Assembly (NCBI GenBank): GCA_021151805.1
Contig: JAGKWN010000011.1
Span: forward strand, 1 to 61,645
DNA from: Cytophagaceae bacterium
Lineage (GTDB): Bacteria; Bacteroidota; Bacteroidia; Cytophagales; Cytophagaceae
Direction: 5' to 3'
Length of the DNA: 61,645 nucleotides
Below, piece by piece: positions 54,917-61,645 of this stretch (its first letter is position 1; each line of letters starts with the position of its first letter). The notes below the pieces were generated by a model. The model saw nothing but the letters and a program-made list of their open reading frames with translations. It was not told the origin of the DNA and searched no databases. Both the position numbers and the translations under genes were made by a program.

Positions 54917-55102
54917 CTACTTCAACACATCGCGCACATCGCCTTCGATGCTGCGCAGTTTGCCTTCACAATATTTGATCAATTCATTTGCCTGCGCTAC
55001 TTTCTCTGTTAATGTGTCCAGCATGATGGAATCATCTTCAATCTGCTCTACAATTTCTTCAAGCTTTGAAAGGGCTTCTGTATAACTCAAATTACTTTCC
55101 AT
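54917..55102 (-). CDS. xseB: Exodeoxyribonuclease VII small subunit
   Basis: A 61-residue protein with the XseB helical hairpin: 'LSYTEALSKLEEIVEQIEDD' at the N-terminus and 'LTEKVAQANELIKYCEGKLRSIE' after it. Several small subunits bind each XseA. Its start overlaps the end of xseA by 11 bases, so translation is coupled. The right arm of the GxxExxY cassette ends 4 bases beyond its stop. Confidence 0.93.
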   Translation of the reverse strand: MESNLSYTEALSKLEEIVEQIEDDSIMLDTLTEKVAQANELIKYCEGKLRSIEGDVRDVLK

Positions 55103-56255
55103 TTTTTTTCTTCTTTGTTACGGTTGAATAAATCGTTTCTTTATCAAACTGTATTTGTATTTCAGCAGCAACGTCAATGCGCGCCGGATCTGTTACGATT
55201 ACATTATCCTGCTTCACAATCGCAAAACCTTTCTTTAATATCGTCAACGGATTTGATGCTTTCACAAATCGTTTTATTTCCTTCAGATTGTTTTTTGCAT
55301 TCGTAAATAATTCATCCACGGTATCTGTCAATCGTTCTTTTAATTGTAATACCTGTTGTTCAAAATTAAAATTCCGCTGAATGATTACGTTGGCAACTTT
55401 AGTTGGTGTTTTCTCCTGGCGCGCCATCAGGTCAGCAATGCTTGTGTTGCGATCGTGACCAATACCTGTTAACAAAGGAATGGGAAAGGAAGCGATCATT
55501 TGAGCAAGGTCGTAATTATCGAAAGCTTTGAGGTCGAGCTGAGAGCCGCCGCCGCGAACAATTGCAACTACATCATATTTTTCTTTTTGTGCTTCAACCA
55601 ACAAAAGTTTTCCGATAATAAATTCATGTGCTTTATCACCCTGGATCTGTGTGAGAAATTCATCTACATGAAATGCATAGCCATAAGGATTATTTGCCAG
55701 CTCCTGTCTGAAATCCCGCTGTCCGTCTGACTCCGGTGCAGTGATCAAGGCAATGCGTTGTATCACCGATGGCAATGGAAGCAATTTGTTAAATGTATAA
55801 TATTGCTCACCAACCAACTTTACATGATCGGGATTCTCTTTTACCAATCGCTCCAGCGTTTCCTGTCGCTCTGCTTCAAGCTTGCCAAGTGTGTAAGCAT
55901 AATCAATCTCTACAATTTCGAGCTTCAAGCCCCAGCGTTTGTGAAAGGTTACCTTCACCCGACATGTAATTTCTAAACCGTCTTTAAAAAGCTGCTTGGT
56001 TTCTTTTTCAAACTTTTCGATGTAGGCATAGCCTGGTGTCCAGAAGACAGCGCCTATCTCAGCAGTAACATTCTTTCCTTCTTTTTCAATAAGTTTTAAA
56101 TAGCACCAGCGTTTGTCCGGTTTTTTATTTACATCACTTATTTCCGTGGTGATCCAGAACGTATCGCCAAAAAAGGTTGCTGCAAGACAATCCTCAATCT
56201 CCGAAATAAATTCAGAGAGACGAATGCTGGGTATGGATTTATTGATGACTTTCAT
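55092..56255 (-). CDS. xseA: Exodeoxyribonuclease VII large subunit
   Basis: A 387-residue subunit from the ATG at 56255; the longer frame to 56303 would add a hydrophobic extension not seen in the family. It degrades single-stranded DNA with XseB. An N-terminal OB fold (~1-100, 'FWITTEISDVNKKPDKRWCYLKLIE') precedes the catalytic domain with 'RIALITAPESDGQRDF', 'VAIVRGGGSQLDLKAFDNYDLAQ', 'PIPLLTGIGHDRNTSIADLMA' and a C-terminal coiled-coil region. It is somewhat shorter than E. coli XseA. xseB follows with an 11-base overlap. Confidence 0.93.
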   Translation of the reverse strand: MKVINKSIPSIRLSEFISEIEDCLAATFFGDTFWITTEISDVNKKPDKRWCYLKLIEKEGKNVTAEIGAVFWTPGYAYIEKFEKETKQLFKDGLEITCRVKVTFHKRWGLKLEIVEIDYAYTLGKLEAERQETLERLVKENPDHVKLVGEQYYTFNKLLPLPSVIQRIALITAPESDGQRDFRQELANNPYGYAFHVDEFLTQIQGDKAHEFIIGKLLLVEAQKEKYDVVAIVRGGGSQLDLKAFDNYDLAQMIASFPIPLLTGIGHDRNTSIADLMARQEKTPTKVANVIIQRNFNFEQQVLQLKERLTDTVDELFTNAKNNLKEIKRFVKASNPLTILKKGFAIVKQDNVIVTDPARIDVAAEIQIQFDKETIYSTVTKKKKNGK

Positions 56256-56380
56256 TATATGGATTAAATATACAAACCAAATTACAAGAATATATTTTAT
56301 CAAATCTTAGTTTCTAATAAATCTACAAATCTTCTTTTTATATATATTATATTTAATACATTGATGCAAAAAATATCTCC

Positions 56381-57133
56381 ATGAAAAAAGCAATTTGCGT
56401 ATTCTTTCTTGTGTTATTCTTCCAATTGTATGCTTCCTCTGACTGCCAGCCGGTAGCGTCATATATTTTTTCCGGCAATACAGATGATCAAACTACAAAT
56501 AAAATTCATGGAATCAATCACAATGCACGCTTAACCACCGATAGAAAAAATGTCGACAACTGCGCTTATAGCTTCAACGGTATTAGTTCATACATTGACC
56601 TTGGGAACAACCCATTGCTGAAAAGATATGCTACCGATTTCTCTATTTCTGCCTGGGTATATTTAACTTCATACAGCACCGAATATGCTTCACCAATTGT
56701 GTCAAACAGGGACCAAAATAATATTGGGTCTTCTTTATCAATAGGTGGAAAGCTTCTCAACAAGGGAAGGGCGTGCTTCATGATCCAGGGTGGTGCAAAT
56801 ACATCCATCGCTGTATCAAATACAGTTCTTGAACTGAATAAATGGAACTTTGTTGCTGTAACATATAAGTACTCAGATACAAATTCAAACCAAACTAAAA
56901 TTTACATCAATGGTGTACTGGAGACGACAACATCTCTGAAAAATATTATTGAACCCCGGACAACGCACACTTATATCGGTTTCGAACCATCTCCATTAGT
57001 TTCTGTTCATTACCATTTTCAAGGCAAAATTGATGAAGTGGATATATTCAACTGTACACTTACTGATGAAGAAATCTTTAAAAAGTATTCATATATCCCA
57101 TCAACCCCTCCTCCGATATTATTTTCCGAATAA
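56381..57133 (+). CDS. LamG-like jellyroll secreted protein (paralogue B)
   Basis: This 250-residue protein has a signal peptide (MKKAICVFFLVLFFQLYASS) with no lipobox Cys, then a LamG/concanavalin A-like domain: 'VASYIFSGNTDDQTTNKIHG', 'DRKNVDNCAYSFNGISSYID', 'FSISAWVYL', 'NKWNFVAVTYKY', 'TKIYINGVLE' and 'GKIDEVDIFNCTLTD'. It shares blocks with the lipoprotein at 52720-53499 (DRxNVxNxAYxFxGxxSYIDxGN). The copies are separated by about 3 kb holding xse genes and the GxxExxY cassette. Secretion, not lipidation, is predicted, so the two paralogues may end at different surfaces. It is convergent with the VOC gene. Confidence 0.87.
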   Translation: MKKAICVFFLVLFFQLYASSDCQPVASYIFSGNTDDQTTNKIHGINHNARLTTDRKNVDNCAYSFNGISSYIDLGNNPLLKRYATDFSISAWVYLTSYSTEYASPIVSNRDQNNIGSSLSIGGKLLNKGRACFMIQGGANTSIAVSNTVLELNKWNFVAVTYKYSDTNSNQTKIYINGVLETTTSLKNIIEPRTTHTYIGFEPSPLVSVHYHFQGKIDEVDIFNCTLTDEEIFKKYSYIPSTPPPILFSE

Positions 57134-57147
57134 ATGAACCCGGAATA

Positions 57148-57522
57148 CTATTTCTCTCCTTCAACAATCCACCATTGATTACCAAAAGGATCTTCAAATC
57201 CTGCCGTGTAACCATATTCTTTTTTATCTGGAAGCATCAATGATTTTGAACCGTGTGAAATTGCCTTTGAATAGACGTGATTTACATCTTCCAGATAAAT
57301 GTACATACCTGCAGATTTTTCATGCCAGGTTTCATTTGCCTGAGCAAACATAATTACTGCATCAAAAATTTTCAGTTCCCCATGCATGATGCTGCCATCT
57401 TCTGCCGGAACAATCATTTGTTCGCTTGCGTCAAATATTTCTTTCGCGAATTTTAAAAAGCCTTTTGAATCTTTAAGAATCAAATAAGGCATGACGGGTA
57501 AATATTCTACTGGAATTTTCAT
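57148..57522 (-). CDS. VOC/glyoxalase-family protein
   Basis: A 124-residue protein from the ATG at 57522. The open frame reaches 57582 but runs through a dispersed repeat (57563-57588), so the shorter start is preferred. It contains the paired beta-alpha-beta motifs of the VOC superfamily: 'MPYLILKDSKGFLKFAKEIF', 'GELKIFDAVIMFAQ', 'GMYIYLEDVNHVYSKAI' and 'YGYTAGFEDPFGNQWWIVEG'. The C-terminal pattern DPFGNxW is typical of PhnB/bleomycin-resistance-like members. The substrate is unknown and not readable from sequence. Confidence 0.85.
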   Translation of the reverse strand: MKIPVEYLPVMPYLILKDSKGFLKFAKEIFDASEQMIVPAEDGSIMHGELKIFDAVIMFAQANETWHEKSAGMYIYLEDVNHVYSKAISHGSKSLMLPDKKEYGYTAGFEDPFGNQWWIVEGEK

Positions 57523-57562
57523 GATTGATTTTTGAATGATGTGCTTTATATCTAATATATGA

Positions 57563-57588
57563 TTTAACCGCAAAGAACGCAAAGAAAA
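57563..57588. repeat. Solo copy of the TTTAACCGCAAAG repeat
   Basis: TTTAACCGCAAAG-AACGCAAAGAAAA matches the arms of the GxxExxY cassette (54297, 54359-54378, 54870) without the middle GGATCGCAAAGTATTTACG segment. It lies in the gap between the VOC gene and the 173-residue protein gene, so it is a dispersed family member. Confidence 0.65.
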
Positions 57589-57611
57589 TTTACCACGTGT
57601 TTAGCATCATG

Positions 57612-58133
57612 TTATATTTTATCTTTCAAAATAAAAAAGGATGATGCGCCCAGACATAGTCCAATAAAAAATACATTATCCTGGTTTGTATTATGCGCAA
57701 TTATTCCTGCCGGTATAGCAACGACTGTTGTGATCAATAACGTTACACCTATTAATTTATAACTACTTTTCTTCGTCGCATGCAATGATGAATTATTTAT
57801 TGCAGCGAAATCTTTTTCCTCTAAAACAGTTTTTTTGAGATTTGAAATGAAAACATCCCACAATTCATTTTCCTTTTTACTGACTGTTTGTCCGAAGGTA
57901 CTGATATTAAAAACGGCTTCAACATCTGTATGTCCAAATGATAAAATAATATCGCTTTTCCATTTTAAAGGATTGAATGTAACCATATTCAACAAATAGC
58001 TGCCTCGAATAAACTTTAATTCATCTTCTGATTCATTTGTTAAAACAAATCCCTGATCGATAAAATATTTTTTTGCAAATGCTTTATTTGTTTCCTTGTT
58101 ATTCTCTGTTGAAAATGAAATCTCCCTTTTCAT
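57612..58133 (-). CDS. Hypothetical membrane protein
   Basis: A 173-residue protein. The first ~115 residues are a soluble, strand-rich region ('REISFSTENNKETNKAFAKK', 'FVLTNESEDELKFIRGSYLL', 'WKSDIILSFGHTDVEAVFNI'). The C-terminal ~45 residues hold two hydrophobic helices (~122-143 and ~151-168). No known domain or catalytic motif was recognised. It lies 33 bases downstream of the Lrp/AsnC gene on the same strand and may be co-transcribed with it. Confidence 0.72.
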   Translation of the reverse strand: MKREISFSTENNKETNKAFAKKYFIDQGFVLTNESEDELKFIRGSYLLNMVTFNPLKWKSDIILSFGHTDVEAVFNISTFGQTVSKKENELWDVFISNLKKTVLEEKDFAAINNSSLHATKKSSYKLIGVTLLITTVVAIPAGIIAHNTNQDNVFFIGLCLGASSFFILKDKI

Positions 58134-58166
58134 ATTATTATTCAGCTTGTTTATAAATATACTCCA

Positions 58167-58628
58167 TCAAATCGGTATTGCTGTTGAATGCTTGATCTCG
58201 CCGATCACAAAAATACTGTGCGCACTACCGATGTTCTTTATAGAACCCAAACCATTCATCACAAAATTCTGATAGTGCGGCATGTCTTCAACCATGATCT
58301 TCAACATGAAGTCATACTCGCCTGAAATGTTGTAGCATTCTACAATCTCAGGCAATGCAATAATATCTTCAACAAATTTTTTACCGATGTCTTTGGTATG
58401 CTGCTTTAAGGATACGTTGCAGAAAACCGTTAAGCCTCGTTTTAATTTTTGGTTATCGAGTATGGCAATATACTTTTTAATATATCCTTCCCGCTCCAAT
58501 CTTTTTACCCGTTCATAGATCGGTGTTGTGGTTAGATGCAGTTGATACGCCAATTCTTTTGTTGTAATATGTGCATTCTCCTGAAGCGCGCGAAGAATGT
58601 CAAGATCAATTTCGTCTAAGTGCTGCAT
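58167..58628 (-). CDS. Lrp/AsnC-family transcriptional regulator
   Basis: This 153-residue protein has an N-terminal winged helix-turn-helix (residues ~5-62: 'LDEIDLDILRALQENAHITTKELAYQLHL', 'PIYERVKRLEREGYI') and a C-terminal RAM ligand-binding domain ('EIVECYNISGEYDFMLKIMVEDMPHYQNF', then 'HSIFVIGEIKHSTA'). These are the family features; such proteins bind DNA as octamers and sense amino acids. It is divergent from metE, whose upstream region carries overlapping palindromes, so regulation of metE is likely by inference. It faces away from a 173-residue hypothetical protein gene that follows it. Confidence 0.93.
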   Translation of the reverse strand: MQHLDEIDLDILRALQENAHITTKELAYQLHLTTTPIYERVKRLEREGYIKKYIAILDNQKLKRGLTVFCNVSLKQHTKDIGKKFVEDIIALPEIVECYNISGEYDFMLKIMVEDMPHYQNFVMNGLGSIKNIGSAHSIFVIGEIKHSTAIPI

Positions 58629-58736
58629 AAGATGTTTTTTCTGAATGAAGGATTTTTAATGGATAATTTTAGAGTATTTTTCTTATAAAATTACTTAATC
58701 AGTAACTTTTACTTACTTTTTTGAATCATTATAGTT

Positions 58737-58777
58737 TATAATTCTACATATATAATTTTGTATAGAATTATATTCTA
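58737..58777 (+). promoter_or_regulatory. Overlapping palindromes and -7-like box upstream of metE
   Basis: TATAATTCTA (58737-58746) pairs with TAGAATTATA (58763-58772). The latter forms a second palindrome, TAGAAT-tat-ATTCTA (58763-58777). TAATTTTG (58753-58760), a TAnnTTTG match 32 bases before the ATG, lies between the arms. The layout suits a Lrp-type operator over the metE promoter. No SAM riboswitch was seen in the short leader. Confidence 0.5.
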
Positions 58778-58791
58778 AAATAGACAATTTT

Positions 58792-61116
58792 ATGATCGCA
58801 CACAACTTAGGTTACCCCCGCATCGGGAATAACCGTGAACTTAAAAAAGCATCTGAACAATACTGGTCAGGTACTATCACACAACAAAAACTGCAGGATG
58901 CTGCTAAAGCCATCCGCATCAGCAACTGGCTAACACAAAAGGACGCAGGGCTTGATCTGATCCCGTGCAACGATTTTTCTTTTTATGACCAGGTACTGGA
59001 CATGTCTTTTATGCTGGGTGTTATACCCGATCGCTTTTCTCCGCTGCTGCAGAAAAATTTTACGGAGCTGGATATTTATTTTGCGATGGCCCGCGGCTAC
59101 CAAAAAGATGGTCATGATATCACTGCCATGGAGATGACCAAATGGTTTGATACCAATTATCATTACATCGTACCGGAGTTTCGTAAAGATCAAAAGTTTT
59201 CGCCGATTTCTGAAAAAGTAATTAAGGAATACAATGAAGCAAAAACAATTGTTGGAAAAGCTGCAAAGCCCGTATTATTGGGACCTGTAAGCTATCTGCT
59301 TGCCGGCAAAGAAAAAGAAGCAGGTTTTAACCGCATTGAATTAATCAATAATCTGTTGCCGGTATATGTTAAACTTATCAAAGCATTGGAATCGGAGGGC
59401 GCCGAATGGATCCAACTGGATGAACCTTTTTTAGTAATGGATCTTACGGAGCAGGTGCGCCAAACATATGAAACAACGTATACAGCCTTGCGGAATTTAT
59501 TTCCTTCGTTGAAATTTATTGTTGCTACTTATTTTGAATGCACCGGAACAAATATTGACGTTGCAAGCAAACTCCCTGTAGATGCATTGCATCTGGACCT
59601 GGTACGTTGCCCGTCTCAACTGAGCGACATTCTTACACCGGCATTTATTTCTTCTAAAACAATTCTTTCGCTTGGTGTAGTTGATGGCAGGAATGTATGG
59701 AAAAACGATTTTGAAAAATCAAACCAACTGATCACAAAAGCAATCTCTGCTATTGGCAAAGAGCGTGTGATGATTGCTCCTTCCTGTTCTTTATTGCACG
59801 TGCCATGTGACCTGGATAGTGAAACAAATACTGATGTATTAACTTCGGAAATTAAAAACTGGATGGCATTCGCCAAACAAAAATTGGGCGAAGTCGCTGC
59901 ATTAAAAAAATTAAACGCTGCACCGCTACAATCAGAAGAAATAGAATTGCTACGAGTAAACAAAGCATCAATTGACAACAGAACTGCGTCGAAACTTATT
60001 CATAAGCAACATGTGAAGGATCGCGTGAAGGCTGTTCAGCAAAAAGATTCTCAGCGTGCAAGTACATTTTCATTGCGCCAGCAGATACAGGAGAAAGCAT
60101 TGAATCTTCCGTTGATGCCAACTACTACGATTGGTTCTTTTCCACAAACAGACGAGGTTCGGGCAAACCGCGCAAAGTATAAAAAGGGAGATATTACACT
60201 TGCGCAATACGAAGATTTTGTAAGATCAGAAATGACACGGGCAATCGAATGGCAGGAAAAAATTGGTATTGATGTATTGGTGCATGGAGAATTTGAGCGC
60301 AACGATATGGTTGAATATTTCGGCGAGCAATTAAAGGGATATGTGTTCTCTGAAAATGGCTGGGTACAGAGTTATGGCTCGCGTTGTGTGAAGCCGCCGA
60401 TCATTTATGGTGATATCGAACGTACAGAACCCATGACTGTTGCCTGGACAAAGTTAGCCCAGTCGCTTACCAAAAAATACATGAAAGGTATGCTTACCGG
60501 ACCTGTAACTATTCTGCAATGGTCGTTCGTACGGGATGACCAGCCACGCAGAGATACCTGCATGCAGATTGCATTTGCAATCCGCGATGAAGTAGTTGAC
60601 CTGGAAGCTGCGGGGATTAAGATCATTCAGATTGATGAGCCTGCTATCCGTGAAGGCTTACCGTTGCGGAGAGAGAATTGGGAAGCCTATTTAGACTGGG
60701 CGGTAGAATGTTTCCGTATTTCTGCTTCGGGTGTGAAAGATGAAACACAGATTCATACACACATGTGTTATTCGGAATTCAATGACATCATTAAAAATAT
60801 TGCCGCTATGGATGCTGATGTTATTACAATAGAAACATCCCGTTCACAAATGGAATTACTCGACGCCTTTGTGGACTTTAATTATCCGAATGAAATCGGA
60901 CCCGGTGTATACGACATCCACAGTCCGCGTATTCCAACAACCAATGAAATGGTTGACTTGTTAAACAAAGCAATGAATGTTCTTCCTGTTCGCAATATCT
61001 GGGTGAACCCGGATTGCGGATTGAAAACCCGTAAATGGCCGGAAACAGAAGCAGCCCTGATCAACATGGTTGCAGCAGCACAAAAGATCCGTAAAGAGAT
61101 TACAGCTGTTGTATAA
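58792..61116 (+). CDS. metE: Cobalamin-independent methionine synthase
   Basis: A 774-residue enzyme that transfers the methyl group from methyltetrahydropteroyl-glutamate to homocysteine. Two homologous barrels are present: the N-terminal one begins 'NLGYPRIGNNRELKKASEQYW', the C-terminal one 'LPLMPTTTIGSFPQTDEVRA'. Zinc ligands are visible as H-x-C in 'IHTHMCYSEFND' and Cys in 'VNPDCGLKTRKWPE', with the Glu of 'HGEFERNDMVEYF'. The length (about 750-770) is standard. Upstream is a divergent Lrp/AsnC gene with palindromic operators; the gene ends in a perfect 21-bp terminator stem. Confidence 0.96.
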   Translation: MIAHNLGYPRIGNNRELKKASEQYWSGTITQQKLQDAAKAIRISNWLTQKDAGLDLIPCNDFSFYDQVLDMSFMLGVIPDRFSPLLQKNFTELDIYFAMARGYQKDGHDITAMEMTKWFDTNYHYIVPEFRKDQKFSPISEKVIKEYNEAKTIVGKAAKPVLLGPVSYLLAGKEKEAGFNRIELINNLLPVYVKLIKALESEGAEWIQLDEPFLVMDLTEQVRQTYETTYTALRNLFPSLKFIVATYFECTGTNIDVASKLPVDALHLDLVRCPSQLSDILTPAFISSKTILSLGVVDGRNVWKNDFEKSNQLITKAISAIGKERVMIAPSCSLLHVPCDLDSETNTDVLTSEIKNWMAFAKQKLGEVAALKKLNAAPLQSEEIELLRVNKASIDNRTASKLIHKQHVKDRVKAVQQKDSQRASTFSLRQQIQEKALNLPLMPTTTIGSFPQTDEVRANRAKYKKGDITLAQYEDFVRSEMTRAIEWQEKIGIDVLVHGEFERNDMVEYFGEQLKGYVFSENGWVQSYGSRCVKPPIIYGDIERTEPMTVAWTKLAQSLTKKYMKGMLTGPVTILQWSFVRDDQPRRDTCMQIAFAIRDEVVDLEAAGIKIIQIDEPAIREGLPLRRENWEAYLDWAVECFRISASGVKDETQIHTHMCYSEFNDIIKNIAAMDADVITIETSRSQMELLDAFVDFNYPNEIGPGVYDIHSPRIPTTNEMVDLLNKAMNVLPVRNIWVNPDCGLKTRKWPETEAALINMVAAAQKIRKEITAVV

Positions 61117-61160
61117 TAAATAAGCCCGCCCCGATAGTTATCGGGGCGGGCTTATTTATT
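61115..61160. terminator. Terminator after metE
   Basis: A 21-bp perfect stem AATAAATAAGCCCGCCCCGAT / its complement, arms 61115-61135 and 61140-61160 with a four-base loop (agtt). It overlaps the metE stop codon (61114-61116). It is an exceptionally strong stem that could work in both directions. Confidence 0.92.
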
Positions 61161-61183
61161 ATACGTGTACATGATTAAGTGTC

Positions 61184-61326
61184 TTATCCTTTGATCACGC
61201 GTAATAATACCGCGATAATGGCAATCACCAATAAAATGTGAATGATGCCGCCCTGATTATAACCAAACATACCAATCAGCCAGGCAATCACTAATATGAC
61301 TGCAATGAAATAAGTAGATTTCCCAT
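61184..61326 (-). pseudogene. Frameshifted small membrane protein gene (Lmo0937-like)
   Basis: On the minus strand, ATG at 61326 starts MGNLL and then frameshifts to a stop. One base further along in frame, the same stretch reads FIAVILVIAWLIGMFGYN then QGGIIHILLVIAIIAVLLRVIKG, ending at TAA (61184-61186). The region is 143 bases, one less than a 48-codon gene of the Lmo0937 family (about 47 residues: one hairpin of two helices). A single base deletion near the codon for the sixth residue explains it. It is either a real pseudogene or a sequencing error. Confidence 0.65.
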
Positions 61327-61386
61327 AACTTATCTTTAGCGTTTAGTGAAAGTGTTCTATTTAATTTAATCGAATTCTCTCATAAT

Positions 61387-61427
61387 TACAAAAAGCTCCT
61401 GCCATTATAATTAACGAAAGGAGCTTT
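61387..61427 (-). terminator. Terminator after the right-edge T9SS client
   Basis: AAAGCTCCT (61392-61400) pairs with AGGAGCTTT (61419-61427) and is followed on the minus strand by a T run, just downstream of the stop codon at 61450. Confidence 0.85.
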
Positions 61428-61449
61428 CTTTATATGCGCATTTTAATTT

Positions 61450-61645
61450 TTACTGTACAATCTGTACCCAACCGGTATATGGTTCAGTATAGATCTGGCT
61501 GTGCAGATCAATGATGTAGAAGTAAGTTCCTTCCGGTAATACTTCTCCATTACGGTAGTTTGATCCATCCCACTTCTTCGGATAGCCTGAGCTCTTCCAA
61601 ACTAAGTTACCCCAACGGTTGTAGATCAAAAACTCTGCATTCGGG
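61450..61645 (-). CDS. C-terminal end of a gliding-motility-associated (CHU_C, T9SS type B) protein, partial
   Basis: The last 64 residues of a protein whose start lies beyond the window on the right. The stretch 'FLIYNRWGNLVWKSSGYPKK' followed by 'WDGSNYRNGEVLPEGTYFYI' and 'GWVQIVQ' is the signature of the CHU_C/gliding motility C-terminal domain (T9SS type B sorting domain), named for Cytophaga hutchinsonii. It directs export by the type IX system. The full protein is probably large and adhesin-like, but nothing more can be said. It is followed by a minus-strand terminator. Confidence 0.9.
   Translation of the reverse strand, partial: PNAEFLIYNRWGNLVWKSSGYPKKWDGSNYRNGEVLPEGTYFYIIDLHSQIYTEPYTGWVQIVQ

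Noticed and set aside
58629..58791. SAM or other riboswitch in front of metE
   Set aside because: The -7-like box is only 32 bases from the ATG, leaving no room for the known riboswitch folds.
61450..61645. Complete gene at the right edge
   Set aside because: Only the last 64 residues are inside the window; the start is beyond it, so it is reported as partial.

Overview
The window is AT-rich bacterial chromosome from a Bacteroidota member, most likely a Cytophaga-type gliding bacterium close to C. hutchinsonii; this assignment is an inference from gene content. The evidence is three adjacent secreted proteins with type IX secretion (T9SS) type A C-terminal sorting domains, the end of a protein with a CHU_C/gliding-motility type B C-terminal domain at the right edge, TAnnTTTG-like -7 promoter boxes, and marker genes such as the DUF4834 protein, Bacteroidota-style LptC and a short CarB. 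I saw no rRNA, tRNA, CRISPR array or complete insertion sequence.

Layout. 1-8.6 kb: three tandem paralogous secreted multi-Ig proteins, each followed by a strong terminator. 8.6-10.6 kb: outer-membrane barrel, anti-sigma-like protein and ECF sigma factor in one minus-strand operon, divergent from a BNR/Ycf48-repeat lipoprotein. 11.8-13.1 kb: DUF983 protein and AraC regulator. 13.2-13.5 kb: a 150-bp tandem, hairpin-forming repeat at the 3' end of an acyl-CoA-binding-protein gene. 13.9-18.1 kb: THUMP RNA methyltransferase, MEKHLA protein, lnt and an inositol-monophosphatase-family gene. 18.1-25.0 kb: a giant 2300-residue surface protein (barrel, 11 Ig-like modules, HGDH-motif array, Gln-rich coiled coil). 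25.1-30.6 kb: a tiny Cys-rich membrane ORF, then a tightly coupled operon of lipoprotein, outer-membrane protein, radical SAM/SPASM enzyme and methyltransferase.

30.8-39.1 kb: a helicase-nuclease, then ppiD, a small membrane protein, lptC, an outer-membrane protein and coaX, an envelope-biogenesis operon. 39.3-48 kb: anmK and plsY (convergent and overlapping), a 1666-residue exported protein with a winged-helix-like segment, prmA and tpiA. 48.4-52.6 kb: carB (lacking the allosteric domain), a DUF4834 gene and accD. 52.7-58.1 kb: two LamG-type secreted paralogues, a lipoprotein, xseB/xseA, a GxxExxY gene bracketed by about 42-bp inverted repeats, and small accessory genes. 58.2-61.1 kb: an Lrp/AsnC regulator divergent from metE. 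The right edge holds a frameshifted small membrane-protein gene and the truncated T9SS client.

The housekeeping genes cover nucleotide, lipid, CoA, cell-wall recycling and methionine metabolism. The accessory content is dominated by the cell surface: T9SS cargo, barrels, lipoproteins and lipoprotein or LPS maturation. The least explained items are the giant HGDH-repeat protein, the radical SAM/outer-membrane operon, the GxxExxY inverted-repeat cassette and the hairpin repeats.
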